From Aureobasidium sp. EXF-3400 (lineage: Eukaryota > Ascomycota > Dothideomycetes > Dothideales > Saccotheciaceae): 26,972 nucleotides of DNA. The stretch spans positions 1 through 26,972 of the forward strand of contig SWBL01000498.1 of the NCBI GenBank assembly GCA_024195585.1. The letters are read 5' to 3'. Shown here one piece after another: positions 8,414 to 19,800 of this stretch (positions are counted from its first letter, which is position 1; the number at the start of each line of letters is the position of its first letter). A program made the translations under genes and the position numbers. The notes below the pieces were generated by a model, which was not told the origin of the DNA, searched no databases, and was given only the letters and a program-made list of their open reading frames with translations.

Positions 8414-10392
8414 ATGTCCGCCATACCCAATATCCCAGAACAAGATCACCACACCCGCGAAACGGATCTAGACACACTCCTCGACAACGCCATTCCCTCA
8501 GCAAAACGCATAGACTCACCCACCAATGGCACCTTTACCTCTGCATCCTCCAACACCAGTGCAGGCTACACTCTCCACGACACACCCATTGAAAACCACC
8601 GTCCTCTGAAAGTCATAGTTGTAGGAGCGGGATACTCTGGAATCTACCACGGTATACGCATTCCAGAGCGTCTACGTAATGTAGACTTGACCATCTATGA
8701 CAAAAATGCTGGTGTGGGTGGTACGTGGTTTGAGAATAGGTATCCGGGTTGTGCGTGTGATATACCTTGTAAGTGTTCTTCCCTCCTCCTTACATGAGTA
8801 TGTGCTAACGAAGAACGAAAAAAGCACACTCCTACCAATACTCATTCAACCCAAACCCAAATTGGAGCTCAATGTACTCTCCCGCCTCGGAAATCCAAGC
8901 ATATCTCGCCTCCACCGTTGAAAAATACTCCGTCGATCGATTCCTAAAGCTTTCGCATGAGATCAAGTCGTGTCGATGGGAAGCCAGCACAGCAAAATGG
9001 ATTATTACAGTCACAGACTTGGAAGCAGAGAGGACACTTGAGGATCAAGCTGATGTATTGATCATGGCAAGAGGAGGACTAAATCACATTGCGTGGCCCC
9101 AGATTGATGGGCTAAGGAGTTTTGAGGGTGAGATCATGCATAGTGCGGATTGGAAGCAAGAGTAAGTTACCCCTACCTCTCCCTATACCTCTGGGGTTTA
9201 CTCGAAGTGGGCTCTTTACTGACACAATCTGCACAGTTACGACTTCACAAACAAACGCATCGGCGTAATCGGCTCAGGCAGCTCAGCAATCCAAATAATC
9301 CCCTCCCTCCAACGCCTTCAGAACACCCAGCTCTCCTGCTTCATCCGCAGCCGCACCTGGATATCCCCTCCCTTTGGCCAATCCATCCAAGACAAACTCC
9401 ACATGGACGGTTTCACCTTCAGCGAAGAGCAGAAGAAGAAATTCGTCGACGACCCAGAAGGTTTCTTTAAATTCCGCATGGAGATTGAAGAAGGAGGAAA
9501 TGAAATTCATGCACTTACAATTATGGGCACAGAAATGCAAAAGGGAGCTCAAAAAGACTTTGAGGAGAATATGAAGAAGAGGTTGCAGAAGAAACCGGAG
9601 ATTTACGATTGGTTGAAGCCTAGTTTTGCACCTGGGTGTAGACGGTTGACTCCCGGGCCTGGGTTTTTGGAAGCTTTGGTTGAGGATAATGTCGATTTTG
9701 TCCGCACGCCAATCACGAGGATTGAACCCAAGGGTGTAGTGACGGAAGATGGAAAACTGCATGAGATTGACGTCTTGGTCTGCGCTACTGGATTCCACAC
9801 TGGTGCACCTCCTCCTTTCCCAGTCACCGGTGTCGACGGTATCGCGTTACCGGATCATTGGCAACAAAGAGCGACGTCCTATCTCTCGCTCGCGACTGAC
9901 AAATTCCCAAACATGTTCATGATGCTGGGACCAAACTCTGCCATTGGATCTGGATCCTTGACCATGATGATAGAGAGTGTAGGCGACTATGTCGTCAAAT
10001 GCGTCCGCAAACTCCAAAAGGAAAACATCAAGTCCATGACTGTAAAAGCAGACCGCGTACGAGACTTCCTGAAGTACTCGGATGCATACTTCAAAAACAC
10101 AGTCTTCATGGACGACTGTAAGAGTTGGTACCGTAAAGGCGATACAGTGACGGGATTGTGGCCAGGGTCGACATTGCACTGTATAGAGGCTCTGCGAAGT
10201 CCACGATGGGAAGATTTCGATTGCGAGTACGAGGAGGAAAACCAGATGGCGTGGTTGGGTAATGGATGGAGCACCAATCAGCTCGAAGGAAGGGATCTTG
10301 CGTTCTACTTGCTGCCACGGTTCCAGCAAGTGCCAATGTCGCCGTTACCCGAAGAGAATGCCGAGTACAAGATACGCGCGTTTTCGCAGTAA
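8414..10392 (+). CDS. FAD-dependent Baeyer-Villiger-type monooxygenase
   Basis: Three exons, 8414-8768, 8825-9161 and 9237-10392, give 615 aa. Class B flavin monooxygenases of this type bind FAD and NADPH and insert one oxygen atom into ketones or oxidise related substrates. The FAD Rossmann motif GAGYSG is at 71-76. The stretch GGTWFENRYPGCACD, typical of the family, follows at about 102-116. The Baeyer-Villiger fingerprint F-x-G-x3-H-x3-W is present as FEGEIMHSADW (218-228), and the NADPH motif GSGSSA is at 243-248. The length is usual. No signal peptide is seen, so it is probably cytosolic. The substrate cannot be told from sequence. It is the second of two plus-strand enzyme genes after the Erg6-like methyltransferase and has its own TATA-containing promoter, so it is probably transcribed separately. 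Confidence 0.9.
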
Positions 10393-10589
10393 TAGACAGT
10401 AGTGATGAATGAATGAATGTTTATGCCTCATTCGTTGTCGTTGTTGGATTGACAGTCTTCGTCATCGTGGCCATCGTCTCTTGCTGGTGTCAGTCATTCA
10501 CACATCCAAGGTAAATCGAACAGACCACTCACCAAGCAGCGATAACCCAAAGTCGAACACGCCGTTTCATAGATGACTCGTGAGAGCGA
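10393..10589. other. convergent 3' region with a canonical minus-strand intron-like element and a TGAA repeat
   Basis: The monooxygenase and the small membrane-protein gene converge here. On the minus strand a 49-nt element, 10532-10484, starts GTGAGT, has a CTGAC branch-like site and ends CCAG. It could be an intron in the 3' UTR of the minus gene. A short TGAA microsatellite lies near 10404-10418. Confidence 0.35.
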
Positions 10590-10913
10590 TCAACGAAGAT
10601 GAGCGAGAGCACGCAACGTCATCTCCATTCCATCCAGCATCTCCTGCTTCCCGATAGTGATTGTTTCGAAGATGGAATAGACCAAGGTGACACAAAGGCT
10701 GGTGACGTAGAGGCACAAGCAACATATCTGTAAGTGTGACAAGTCGGCAAGGTGCAAACGGATGATGTGTGGGAACGTCAAATACATAGTTGTGTAGACG
10801 AACAGGCAATGGAACAGGGCGGTGAAGAATGCCATGATGGTAGAGATGGATATGTGCGTGTACAAGGACGAAGACCAAAGGGAGAAGTTCAGCTCGTAGA
10901 CATTGAGGTACAT
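10590..10913 (-). CDS. hypothetical small membrane protein, 107 aa
   Basis: A minus-strand open frame with wobble positions rich in C, G and T, as in the verified genes around it, and a clearly hydrophobic product. Two likely membrane helices lie at about 26-47 (MAFFTALFHCLFVYTT) and 60-82 (QICCLCLYVTSLCVTLVYSI). The end is short and polar. I do not recognise a family. A stop codon lies two codons before the ATG in this frame, so the start is bounded. GTATGT overlaps the start codon and resembles a splice donor, so the 5' model could differ. It could be a real lineage-specific gene or an exon of a differently spliced one. Confidence 0.4.
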   Translation of the reverse strand: MYLNVYELNFSLWSSSLYTHISISTIMAFFTALFHCLFVYTTMYLTFPHIIRLHLADLSHLQICCLCLYVTSLCVTLVYSIFETITIGKQEMLDGMEMTLRALAHLR

Positions 10914-11198
10914 ACCTCAGGTGAGGCAGGCGCGACGTTTGCCATGTGCTAAAGACCGTCACAACCAAAGGAACGCACACCCCCTTCCAGATTGGATGGT
11001 CAGGGAGCTTCCGTGGTCACACTTTGGTTCGGAAAGCAGTTGTTGTGTCCCATCAAGCAAATTATATACGTTAGCTGTGGTATTCACAGTCCATGTGTTG
11101 AGAAGTATCGAGAAGAAGAACGTTTTTAAGTCAAGATCGCCATAAATTCTTCTTTTCTGTTGCTACAAGGCGAGGAGGGGGAAGTCGTAGTCAAATAT

Positions 11199-12000
11199 TT
11201 ACAGAGTGTCTCTGAGGAGCTTGTTCATCTTGGAGATCTTGGATGCGACACTGAGGTCGATGGTGCGGTCGCCAATCTCGACAACGAGTCCACCACGGAT
11301 CTCGGGGTTGACCTGGGCCAATTGTCAGAGGGATTGGACACTCGAATACGGGGAGCATGAAACATACCTTGGAGACAACCTTGAGCTTCTTGCCCTGGCC
11401 GACGTATGAGGACTTGGAAACGGAGGTCTCGAGCTGGCGGAGGACCTTGGCGTCAAGAGGCTGTTATGCAACATGTCAGCAACAATGCTGGTTGGTGTGT
11501 CTTCTCTTTCTTCATGTACGTACAGCAGCGCTGGTGACGGTCAACTCAACCTCACCACGGGCGGCGCCCATGAGGGTACCGAACTTCTCGGCAACACCCT
11601 CAAGCTGGTTGAGTCTGTTGTTCTCGGCCAAAGTCTCGAGGAAGTTCTTGATGGTGTTGTTCTTGTCCTGGACGTTGAGGGACTTCTGGATCTCGGCAAT
11701 GATCTGCTGCTTGTCGGCCTTGCTGAGGGTGGGGGCCTCAAGGATGGTCTTGAGCTGAGCGTCTCTCTTGAAGGTGGCAGCGAGGTTCTCGAGACCCTTG
11801 GCGGTGGAATCCAGAGACTCGGTCTTGACAGCGGCGGTGTAGAGGGCGCTGGCGTAGGTGCCGTCAAGGCCGAAGAGAGCGACCGGAGGCTTGGAAGCGG
11901 CGGATGAGGCCGAGGCAGCGGCGGCGTAGGATCTGACGGCAATGGGAGCGCGAGGAGCGGCCACGCGGGCGGCGCGAGCAGCGATGCGACCGGACAACAT
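11199..12000 (-). CDS. ATP5: mitochondrial ATP synthase subunit 5 (OSCP)
   Basis: Three exons, 12000-11524, 11460-11368 and 11312-11199, with GTACGT and GTATGT donors, give 227 aa. OSCP caps the F1 head and ties it to the peripheral stalk of the mitochondrial ATP synthase. The first about 25 residues are rich in Arg and Ala with no acidic residue and end near VRSYA, a typical matrix-targeting presequence. The OSCP/delta family is shown by the N-terminal helical domain (FGLDGTYASALYTAA, LENLAATFKRD) and by the C-terminal signature GLVVEIGDRTIDLSV with a final KMNKLLRDTL. The length is normal. It is transcribed in the same direction as VMA2, about 300 bp downstream of it. Confidence 0.96.
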
Positions 12001-12301
12001 TTTGCAGGCGATGGCGAGTTACAATGAGCGGAGATGGGAGTCAACCTTTACAGCGCAGCTCTTCTTGCACGACAACGCCGACCGTCGTTGCGGAACGGAA
12101 AGAGCACGGCCCACACGTGACTTTTCATCAGGGTCGCTCTTTCTCTATTCACGATTTTGACATCACAGTTTGCGAACGTTCAATCAGTGACAAACTCAGA
12201 TTCGATGTACTGCGGTATGGTATAATCACAGGCGCTATCTACAACAAGGAAAAGGGAAAAAAGGAAATTAATCAGTCAAAATGTCCACGCTTCTTCTTCG
12301 A
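12001..12301. promoter_or_regulatory. ATP5 promoter and VMA2 3' flank
   Basis: A 301-bp spacer between two minus-strand genes. It must contain the ATP5 promoter and the VMA2 polyadenylation region. No gene or strong motif is seen. Confidence 0.4.
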
Positions 12302-14177
12302 TTATGCGTCAATCAGGTTCTCGCTCTCGCCTTGTCTGTCCTGGTTGTCGCGAGTGTCCTTGTCGGCGCTCTTGTCAGAAGGGCGGCGGGTGTACCACTC
12401 GTCCAGTGTCTTCTTGGGGATACGGTTGAGAAGCTCTTTGGGGTAGATACGGAGCAACTCCCATGCAGTGTCGAGTGACTCGAAAATGCTGCGCTTCTCG
12501 TATGCACCCTGATTGATGAAGGTCTTCTCGAACTTGTCCAAGAACTCGAGCGAGAGCTTGTCCTCGGATGACAAGGCTTCCTCACCGACGACTGCCTTCA
12601 TGGCGGCTGCGTCACGACCAATGGCGTACTTTGCATACAGCTGGTTGGAGACATCCGAGTGATCCTTACGGGTCATGCCCTCACCAATGGCAGACTTCAT
12701 GAGACGCGAGAGCGAGGGAAGGACGTTGATCGGAGGGTAGATACCCTTGTTGTAAAGTTGACGGTCAATGAAGATCTGACCCTCGGTAATGTAACCGGTC
12801 AAATCGGGGATAGGGTGAGTGATATCTGCAGGTTCGATTAGCCGAGTGCACAAAAGTTGGTCAAGGAGAGTTGACATACCATCGTTAGGCATGGTCAGAA
12901 TGGGGATCTGGGTGATGGAACCGTTTCTGCCAGCAACACGGCCAGCGCGCTCGTAGATGGTAGACAAATCAGTGTACATGTAACCGGGGTAACCACGACG
13001 ACCGGGAACTTCTTCTCTAGCGGCGGAAACCTCACGAAGAGCGTCACAGTAAGACGAAAGGTCAGTAAGAATGACCAAGACGTGCTTCTCGAGCTGGTAG
13101 GCGTAGTATTCGGCGGTGGTCAGAGCAAGACGAGGGGTGATGATACGCTCGATACTAGTGGAGTGTTAGTGCTGTACAGGAAATAGGCTTTAGGCGAAAG
13201 ATTTACGTGGGGTCGTTGGCCAAGTTCAAGAACAGAGTAACTCTCTCCATACTGCCGTTCTCCTCGAAGTCGCGAGTGAAGAATCTGCTGGTTTCCAAGT
13301 TGACACCCATGGCACCGAAGACGATGGAGAAGTTGTCCTCGTGGTCATCGTGAATACCCTTGGTGGGCTTGACCAAACTGGCCTGTCTACAAATCTGAGC
13401 GGCGATCTCGTTGTGAGGCAGACCAGCGGCAGAGAAGATAGGGATTTTCTGACCACGAGCAATAGAGTTCATGGTGTCAATGGTCGAGATACCGGTCGAG
13501 ATCATCTCCTCGGGGTATTCCTGCAAACATCAATATATGGCGATTGTATGGCTCAGCTCGGTATTCACTGACTCTTGAGTAGGGGTTGATAGGTTGACCG
13601 TTGATGTCGAGGTAGTCCTCGGCCAGAACCTTGGGGCCCTTGTCGATAGCACGACCGGAACCGTCAAAGACACGACCAAGCATGTCCTCAGATACGCCGA
13701 GCTTGAGCGAGTGGCCGCTGAACTCGACTTTAGTCTGCTATGTATCAGCACTACTGCTTGTATCCGGGATTATGTCTTGATTCGCCGCACCTTCTTGACA
13801 TCGATACCAGAAGTTCCCTCGAAGACCTGTTGTCATATGTAAGCTTCAGTCTCTGTTTCTAGCAATCTGGCGACCGCGTTCGAATAAGGGTCGGAGTAGA
13901 GCGTACCTGGACGACGGCACGGTTGCCTGAACAAGAAATTGTCAGTATGCGGGTTCTATACGAGATTGAGGGTCTGAGACGTACCGCGAGCTTCAAGGAC
14001 CTGACCAGATCTCTCAGTGCCATCGGGCAGGGTCAAGGAGACGATCTCGTTGAATCTAGGGAACTTGACATTGTCCAGGATGACCAGAGGACCGTTGATA
14101 CCGCCAATGGTGTTGTAGCGGATGCGAGGCTGGACGTGCATCATCCTAGGGTCGACGGTGAAATCCTCTCCGGCCAT
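12302..14177 (-). CDS. VMA2: V-type proton ATPase catalytic-sector subunit B
   Basis: Seven exons, 14177-13985, 13926-13907, 13826-13791, 13734-13573, 13520-13207, 13154-12880 and 12825-12302, give 507 aa. Subunit B alternates with subunit A in the V1 head, which hydrolyses ATP to acidify vacuoles. The sequence follows the family throughout: [20 protein letters not shown] at the start, [15 protein letters not shown], the nucleotide-site region [20 protein letters not shown], and the long conserved block [20 protein letters not shown] with [20 protein letters not shown]. The variable tail is charged and ends ENLIDA. The length matches fungal Vma2. Four of six introns fall in the first third, and exon 2 is only 20 nt. 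The donor of intron 4 is GTCAGT, a less common form. The start is divergent from the RBM26/27-like gene. Confidence 0.97.
13907..13926 (-). other. 20-nt microexon of VMA2
   Basis: This exon encodes about seven residues (the core is NRAVVQ). It is flanked by a 58-nt intron ending TTCAG and an 80-nt intron starting GTACGC. It is needed to join EARG to VFEGTSGID in frame, and the joined sequence matches the conserved family block. Confidence 0.9.
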
Positions 14178-14415
14178 GTTTGCGGTGGCGACGGGGTGTT
14201 CTTGGGGAGAGGGGGAAGGAGGGCGAATAAAGTTGATACAGCTAGACCGCGCAGACTTGGGTCGAGCTGGGTGGTTGTTGAACGTCCAAGGCCGGCCCCC
14301 GAAAGACAGACGTCAGTTCAAGTGGTCCGTGCATCCCGTCATTCTTGGTGCTTGAGCCGCTGCGACTGAAGCTCGAATGCACCTTCCTCATTCCCTCTTC
14401 ACCAATTGCCCAACC
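14178..14415. promoter_or_regulatory. short bidirectional promoter, VMA2 and RBM26/27-like gene
   Basis: Only 238 bp separate the two start codons, so the promoters overlap. A GC-rich patch GGCCGGCCCCC near 14291 stands out. No TATA box is seen, as expected for constitutive genes. Confidence 0.55.
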
Positions 14416-16511
14416 ATGCATCTCGACGACTCCGCCTCGGACGAACTGAAGGCCTGGGTTGTCAAGCGCCTAGAAGACATCTCTGATGCCGACTCCGACG
14501 TCCTCGCCGACTACGTCCTAGCCTTGATCAAGTCGGATGAAGCCGACGATCAAATTATCCAGAACTGCAACGAAAACTTACTCGACTTTCTTCATGACAA
14601 GACTCCCCAATTTGTCAACGACGTCTTCGCACACATCGCAGCCTCTCAATCCAAGCCTCTGCAGCCCACCGCAACCGCTTTCCAGCCTACTGCCCCTGCC
14701 TTCCAACCTAGCGAACCCGCTTTCAATCCTCCCTCAGGCCCCGCCTCGAAAAAGCGCGACTTCAACGACAGCAATGCCTTCGACAACCATTCCCAGGGCT
14801 TCCAACAGGACCGTCCCATGAAGATACGACGAGGTGGACGCGGTGGTCAAAGAGGAGGTTTCATGGGCCACATGTCTGCCACCCCTCAGTCCATGCCTCC
14901 CTTCGACCCGAATAACCCTATGGCCGCTCTCATGGCCATGCAGCAGGCAATGGGTCTGCCTGGTATGCCTCAGATGCCTGGAATGCCCCAGATGCCCTTC
15001 TCTCCCTCATCCGGCGGCTTTGGCAACACTGCGCAAACACCGCGCTCCGGTCAGAGATGTAACGACTACGATACAAAAGGCTTTTGCGCACTCGGTGCTT
15101 CATGCCCTCACGAGCACGGCAACGATCCCCTCCTCGTACCTCAGCAACAGCAAGACGAATACGATCCTACAAACGCCTCTATATCCCAAGGCCGTCCATT
15201 CGCCGACAGAGGACGTGGCCGTGGTCGCGGTAGAGGCGATAGAGGCGCCTTCCGTGGTGGCCGCGGAGGTCGCGCCGATTTCTCGTCCGCCGGTCCAAAC
15301 CACGACCGCTCTATCACACAAGTTGTTATTGAACAGATCCCCGAGGAGAACTTCAACGAACAATCCGTCCGCGACTTCTTCTCCGAGTTTGGAACCATCG
15401 AGTCGGTCGAGCTGCAAGATTACAAGCGTCTAGCTATTATCAAGTTCGAGGACTACGACAGTGCGAAAAAGGCATACGATAGCCCAAAGGTCATTTTCGA
15501 CAACCGTTTCGTCAAGGTCTACTGGTACAAGCCCGAGAGAATGCAACGAGAACGCAATCAGAACGGTTTCGGCAAGAGCGATGGCGATGTCGATATGCAA
15601 GAGGAGGAAAAGATCGATCCTGTCGAGTTCGCAAAGAAACAAGAGGAGGCTCAACGCGCCCACGAGGAAAAGACAAAAAAGATCAAGGAGGCCGAGGCAC
15701 AACGACAAGAGTTGGAACAAAAGATGAAGGCTCAGGCCGAAGAGCGCAGCAAACTGCTCGCCAAACTTGCTGCCAAAGAGAGAGGAAAGTCAGGTACACC
15801 GGATCAATCTGGTCAGAATGGTGCCGACGGAAATGGTACACTCTCGCAAACAGACGCATTGAAAGCCAAACTTGCAGAATTGGAAAGAGAAGCTGAGAGC
15901 ATTGGATTAAATCCGAACGAGGACCAGCCATGGCAAGGTTTCGCTCCTCGCGGTCGCGGCGGATACAGGGGACGTGGAGCATTCCAACCACGAGGCGCAT
16001 GGCGAGGAGGTAGAGGTGCTTTTGCTGCACGCGGAGGTGCTGTCAGAAGGCTAGACAACAGGCCTAGAACTATTGCAGTCGTCTTCCCTGACAACTCGCA
16101 AATGGATACGGCAAAAGATGAGGCGCTGAGGCAATACCTCCTATTCGTAAGTTCTGCAAACAACCACTCTATCTGGAAACACGGCATGCTAATCATTCCT
16201 CACAGAGCGATCTCATGGAATCCACACAAATCACCCCTCACCCCTCACGCCCTGACGCAGCAATGCTAGCTTTCAACGAACGCTACCAAGCCGAGAAGTT
16301 CCTCAACCACGGCTCGGACATCCCTCATCTCGGCAAAGTTGAGCTCTCATGGATGGCCAACCCTGCACCTAGTACCCCTGTCGTCTCTGCACAGCCAGAG
16401 ACATCAAAAGACATCAATATGGATGAACCTCAAGATCTGGGACAGAGACCGCAAGCGGCAGAAATGGATTACGATGTTGCTGATGATGATGACAACTGGT
16501 TGGTTGATTAG
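14416..16511 (+). CDS. RBM26/27 (Rmn1)-like RNA-binding protein: PWI-like, CCCH and RRM domains
   Basis: Two exons, 14416-16146 and 16206-16511 (GTAAGT...ACAG), give 678 aa. The first ATG in the frame is at 14377, but 14416 has the better context (CCAACCATG) and starts the conserved domain. Order: an N-terminal PWI-like helical domain (about 1-77), a Pro/Met-rich linker with PGMPQMP repeats, a CCCH zinc finger C-x8-C-x5-C-x3-H (about 215-234), an RGG-rich patch, an RRM (about 299-372), a Lys/Glu/Gln-rich coiled coil, a second RGG patch, and a divergent C-terminal RRM-like domain with an acidic tail. This is the layout of human RBM26/RBM27 and S. pombe Rmn1. By established knowledge, those proteins work with the nuclear exosome-targeting MTREC/PAXT machinery in RNA surveillance. 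A nuclear location and that role are inferred. Confidence 0.85.
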
Positions 16512-16837
16512 ATGATGAAAAATCGATGCATGCATGGCATTTCAGGTTACATATTACTGTATAACTAGACAAATCACACAGCCAAGGCTAATACTTCGAT
16601 GTCGAATTTACAGACATCTTTGCAATGCTTCTTAGTCTACTCTTCTCTCGTCATATGTTGAAGTTTATCGCTCTCACATTCAGTCTCACGGCAATTTTGT
16701 AGACTATAGGCAGGAGGCGCGATGCACGCCCAAACACTCGAAGTCCATAGAAGGAAAAACTGCATAAGCAGATTGAAACATTGAACATTGAACATTTTAG
16801 CTTTTGTATCCATCTCTACATCTAGGCAATACCTCCT
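16512..16837. other. convergent intergenic region
   Basis: This region lies between the stop of the RBM26/27-like gene and the spliced-form stop of the leucyl-tRNA synthetase, and should hold both 3' UTRs. A short direct repeat, ATTGAACATTGAACATT, lies near 16779-16795. No gene is seen. Confidence 0.5.
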
Positions 16838-19800
16838 CTAAATGTTCGAGAAGAAGAAAGTAGGGTTTCTGTAATAGAAATCGTCAGCAGGTGAACAAAT
16901 TAGGAAGGAAAGAATCAAAACTTACGCAGGAACGGCATTCTCAGCCTGGAGCGGCAACTCAGGCATCTCAGTGCCCTTGGCAGCAGCAGCCTCACCCATA
17001 CCAGCAACAACCTTTCCACTCTTACCGCCTTGCTCAACGGAAATGACCTCCACAGAGACACATCTTTGTACTGTGCTCATCAAGCCAGGCACCATTTGAG
17101 CGAGCACATCAACCTCGTTGTAAGCAAGCTTGCGCTCAAATACAGTGTTTGAATCGATGCCCTCTTCAAGACTCTTCTTCAAAGTCTGGATGAAGGGCAT
17201 AGCTTTCTTGGAGTCGGCCTTGGGGACCTGTTTGCTGAGTGCCTTCATGTCAATGCTGAGACCATCAAAGGCAGAGCGCACCAAGTCAATGACATTTGAT
17301 TGCCAAGAAGGGTACTCGGTGGCCATGAAAATGGTGAGTTTCTTGGGTTGCTTGGGGTCGTAGTTTGTGGCTTTGCCCTTGGCCATGCGCTTGAGCTGTG
17401 CTCCCTCTGCTGAAGTAATGTTGCCGCTGGTTTGGCGGACGTACTCGCGAGCGGCGGTGAGTTCGGGCTTGGTGGCGGGGACTTGAGGGAAGAGTTCGTT
17501 TTGTACGGTTGTCTTCTTTCCGAGGACCTCGAGCCAGATGTACTCGGACCAATGGGGTGCGATGACAGTGATCATCAAAGCTTGCAGCTCAACGTACTTG
17601 CGGACAAGGTCTTGGTGCATGCCAATGCCCGAAGACTTGGTAATCTCACGGTAGAAGTCACGAGCGCTGGTGAAGTCGTAGAAACCGGACTTGAGGGCAG
17701 ACTTGTAGTTGGTGGCAGAGTAGTGCTCTCTTGTCTCACGGACCAAACCGTTGAGCTCGTTCTCGAAGATGTCGTCCCAGAAGGATCTCTCGCCAGTGCG
17801 CTGGACAGAGTCGTTGTTCTTGAGACGCTCATTCTTGTTGACTTCGACGTAGTTCTCGCCGTCCTTGAGCACGCGAACGCCCTGGACGGTCTCCTCGCAC
17901 CACTTTCTCAATTCAAAGAGCTTGAGGATGATGGCGTTGGCGACGGTCTCCTCGAAGTTGGCATCTTCAATCGAGTCTCCGGCATCGGCAAGAGACACAC
18001 GAGTGGCATCAGCACCGAACTTCTTGGTTGCGTCGTACAGAGTAAGGAAGTTACCGGTACTCTTGCTCATCTTCTCACCGTTCAAGAGAAGATGACCGTT
18101 GGCACGGATACCACGGGGCCAGTACTCGCGGGGGAAGAGGGCGACGTGGATGTAGAGGAAGAAGGTCAAGTGGTTCTGGATAAGATCCTTACCAGAAACA
18201 CGAACATCAAGAGGGTACCAGTACTCGAACTCTCTGCGCATAGTCTGGAGGGTCTCCTTAGGGATGTCACTCTCGACATCCTCGCGGCGGGTGAAGATGT
18301 AGTCCCAAACCTCATCAGTCATCTGCTCAGCAGAGATTTTGCCAATACCTTGAGAGTCTCCATAGATGTCAGAGTGAAGGTAGTGGGCGATTGTGTAGTA
18401 AGAGGGGTAGACAGTAGAGTCTGAGAGAGACTCAACCAAGAACTTCTGGTCCCAGGGAAGCTTTGAGCCAAGACCGTAAGAACGAGCGCAAGCCCATTGA
18501 CCCAGCCAGTCGAGAGTCTGTTGGAAGGCGTTCTTGGCTTCAGTCGAGAATGTGTTAAGCTCACCGTTGACGTGGCTAAGAACCTCCTGTTGCCATGCCT
18601 CGTCGCCAGATTTTCCGTAGTTCAGGTACCACTGATCCAGATGTCCAGCAACACATGAGTCACCAGAACGAGACATGACCTCGCCGTCGGGCTCGGCGTA
18701 GTTGAAAGCGTTACCGGCGTCAATGAGAGTCTGTTTGACAAGAGGCTTGGCCTCCTCGACAGACTTACCCTTGTGCTCACCGTAGCACATGGTACCCTTG
18801 TAGAAGCCCTCCTTGTAAGCAAGGTCCTTGGCCTCTGCAAGCTGCTTAGTGTCCTTGGGCGAGGCGATTTTCATGTCTTCACACAGCTTCTTGGCAGTCA
18901 AGTTTCCGTAGGTGGGAGTCTCGATAATGGGAAGAGGCTCGAGGTCAGCCCACTCCTTCTTGATCTTGTAGTAGTCGGCCTTCTTGACCAAGTCCTGGAT
19001 GGTGATGTAGTCATCAGGCGAATCCGAGGGGACACAAGTAACAACACCAGTACCCTTGGAAGCCTTGACGGTCTCCATAGGCAGAATACGGACGTTCTCG
19101 TAAACGGAGAGAGGAGCGTTGATGAGAGTGCCGACAACATCGGAACCCTGCAAGTCAGCGACCTTGGGGAAAACGCCCCACTCAGGGAAGATACCCTGGA
19201 AAGCCATGTTGCGAGCGGCTCTGTCCGAAATGAAGTAGTACTCGTTCTCGGAGACCTTGTAGATTCCGTAGACGATCTTGGGGCCTACGAAACAGCATGT
19301 CTGGCCGTACATGGTCTCGGGACGAAGAGTGGCGGGGACAAAGTAGACGTTGGCGTTCTCTGGTAGCTTGCCAGCGAGGATCTTCTGTGCGGGCTCGGCC
19401 CACTCTTGGACCTTGAGCTTCAAAGCAGTGTACTCCTGAACACCGACACCCTCACCCGAGCTTCTGTCGTGATCCATACATGCTTGTCCGTCCTTGGGGG
19501 AGTAGACGGTGTAACGCTTGCCGAACTTGATCTTGCCCAACTCCTTCAGGCGGTTCATTTGCCAGCGAACGAAAGCATCGTAGTAGGGGTTTCTGTCGGT
19601 TGTAACCATACTCCTTCTGAAGTCAACTCTTGCACCAATGTTGGTCAGATCACGCTCGCAGAGAGCAGGGAAGTGGTTGAGCCAGTGGTTTGCGTCGGCG
19701 AACTTGTGGATCTCGTCCTTTTGGATACCAAGAGCACCCATGATCTGGAACTGGTACTTCATCGAGACAGCCTTGGCTGCGGCCTTGCTCTTCTTTGCGC

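Noticed and set aside
11541..12044. 167-codon minus-strand frame rich in Pro, Ser and Arg
   Set aside because: It is a shifted frame of the OSCP first exon.
14377..14415. Earlier in-frame ATG for the RBM26/27-like gene
   Set aside because: It would add 13 residues not belonging to the domain. The ATG at 14416 has a better context.
17432..18424. 330-codon plus-strand open frame antisense to LeuRS (also 18773-19366 and 19406-20056)
   Set aside because: These mirror the strongly biased codons of the LeuRS frame on the other strand. The translations are Val/Leu/Gly-rich with no domain.
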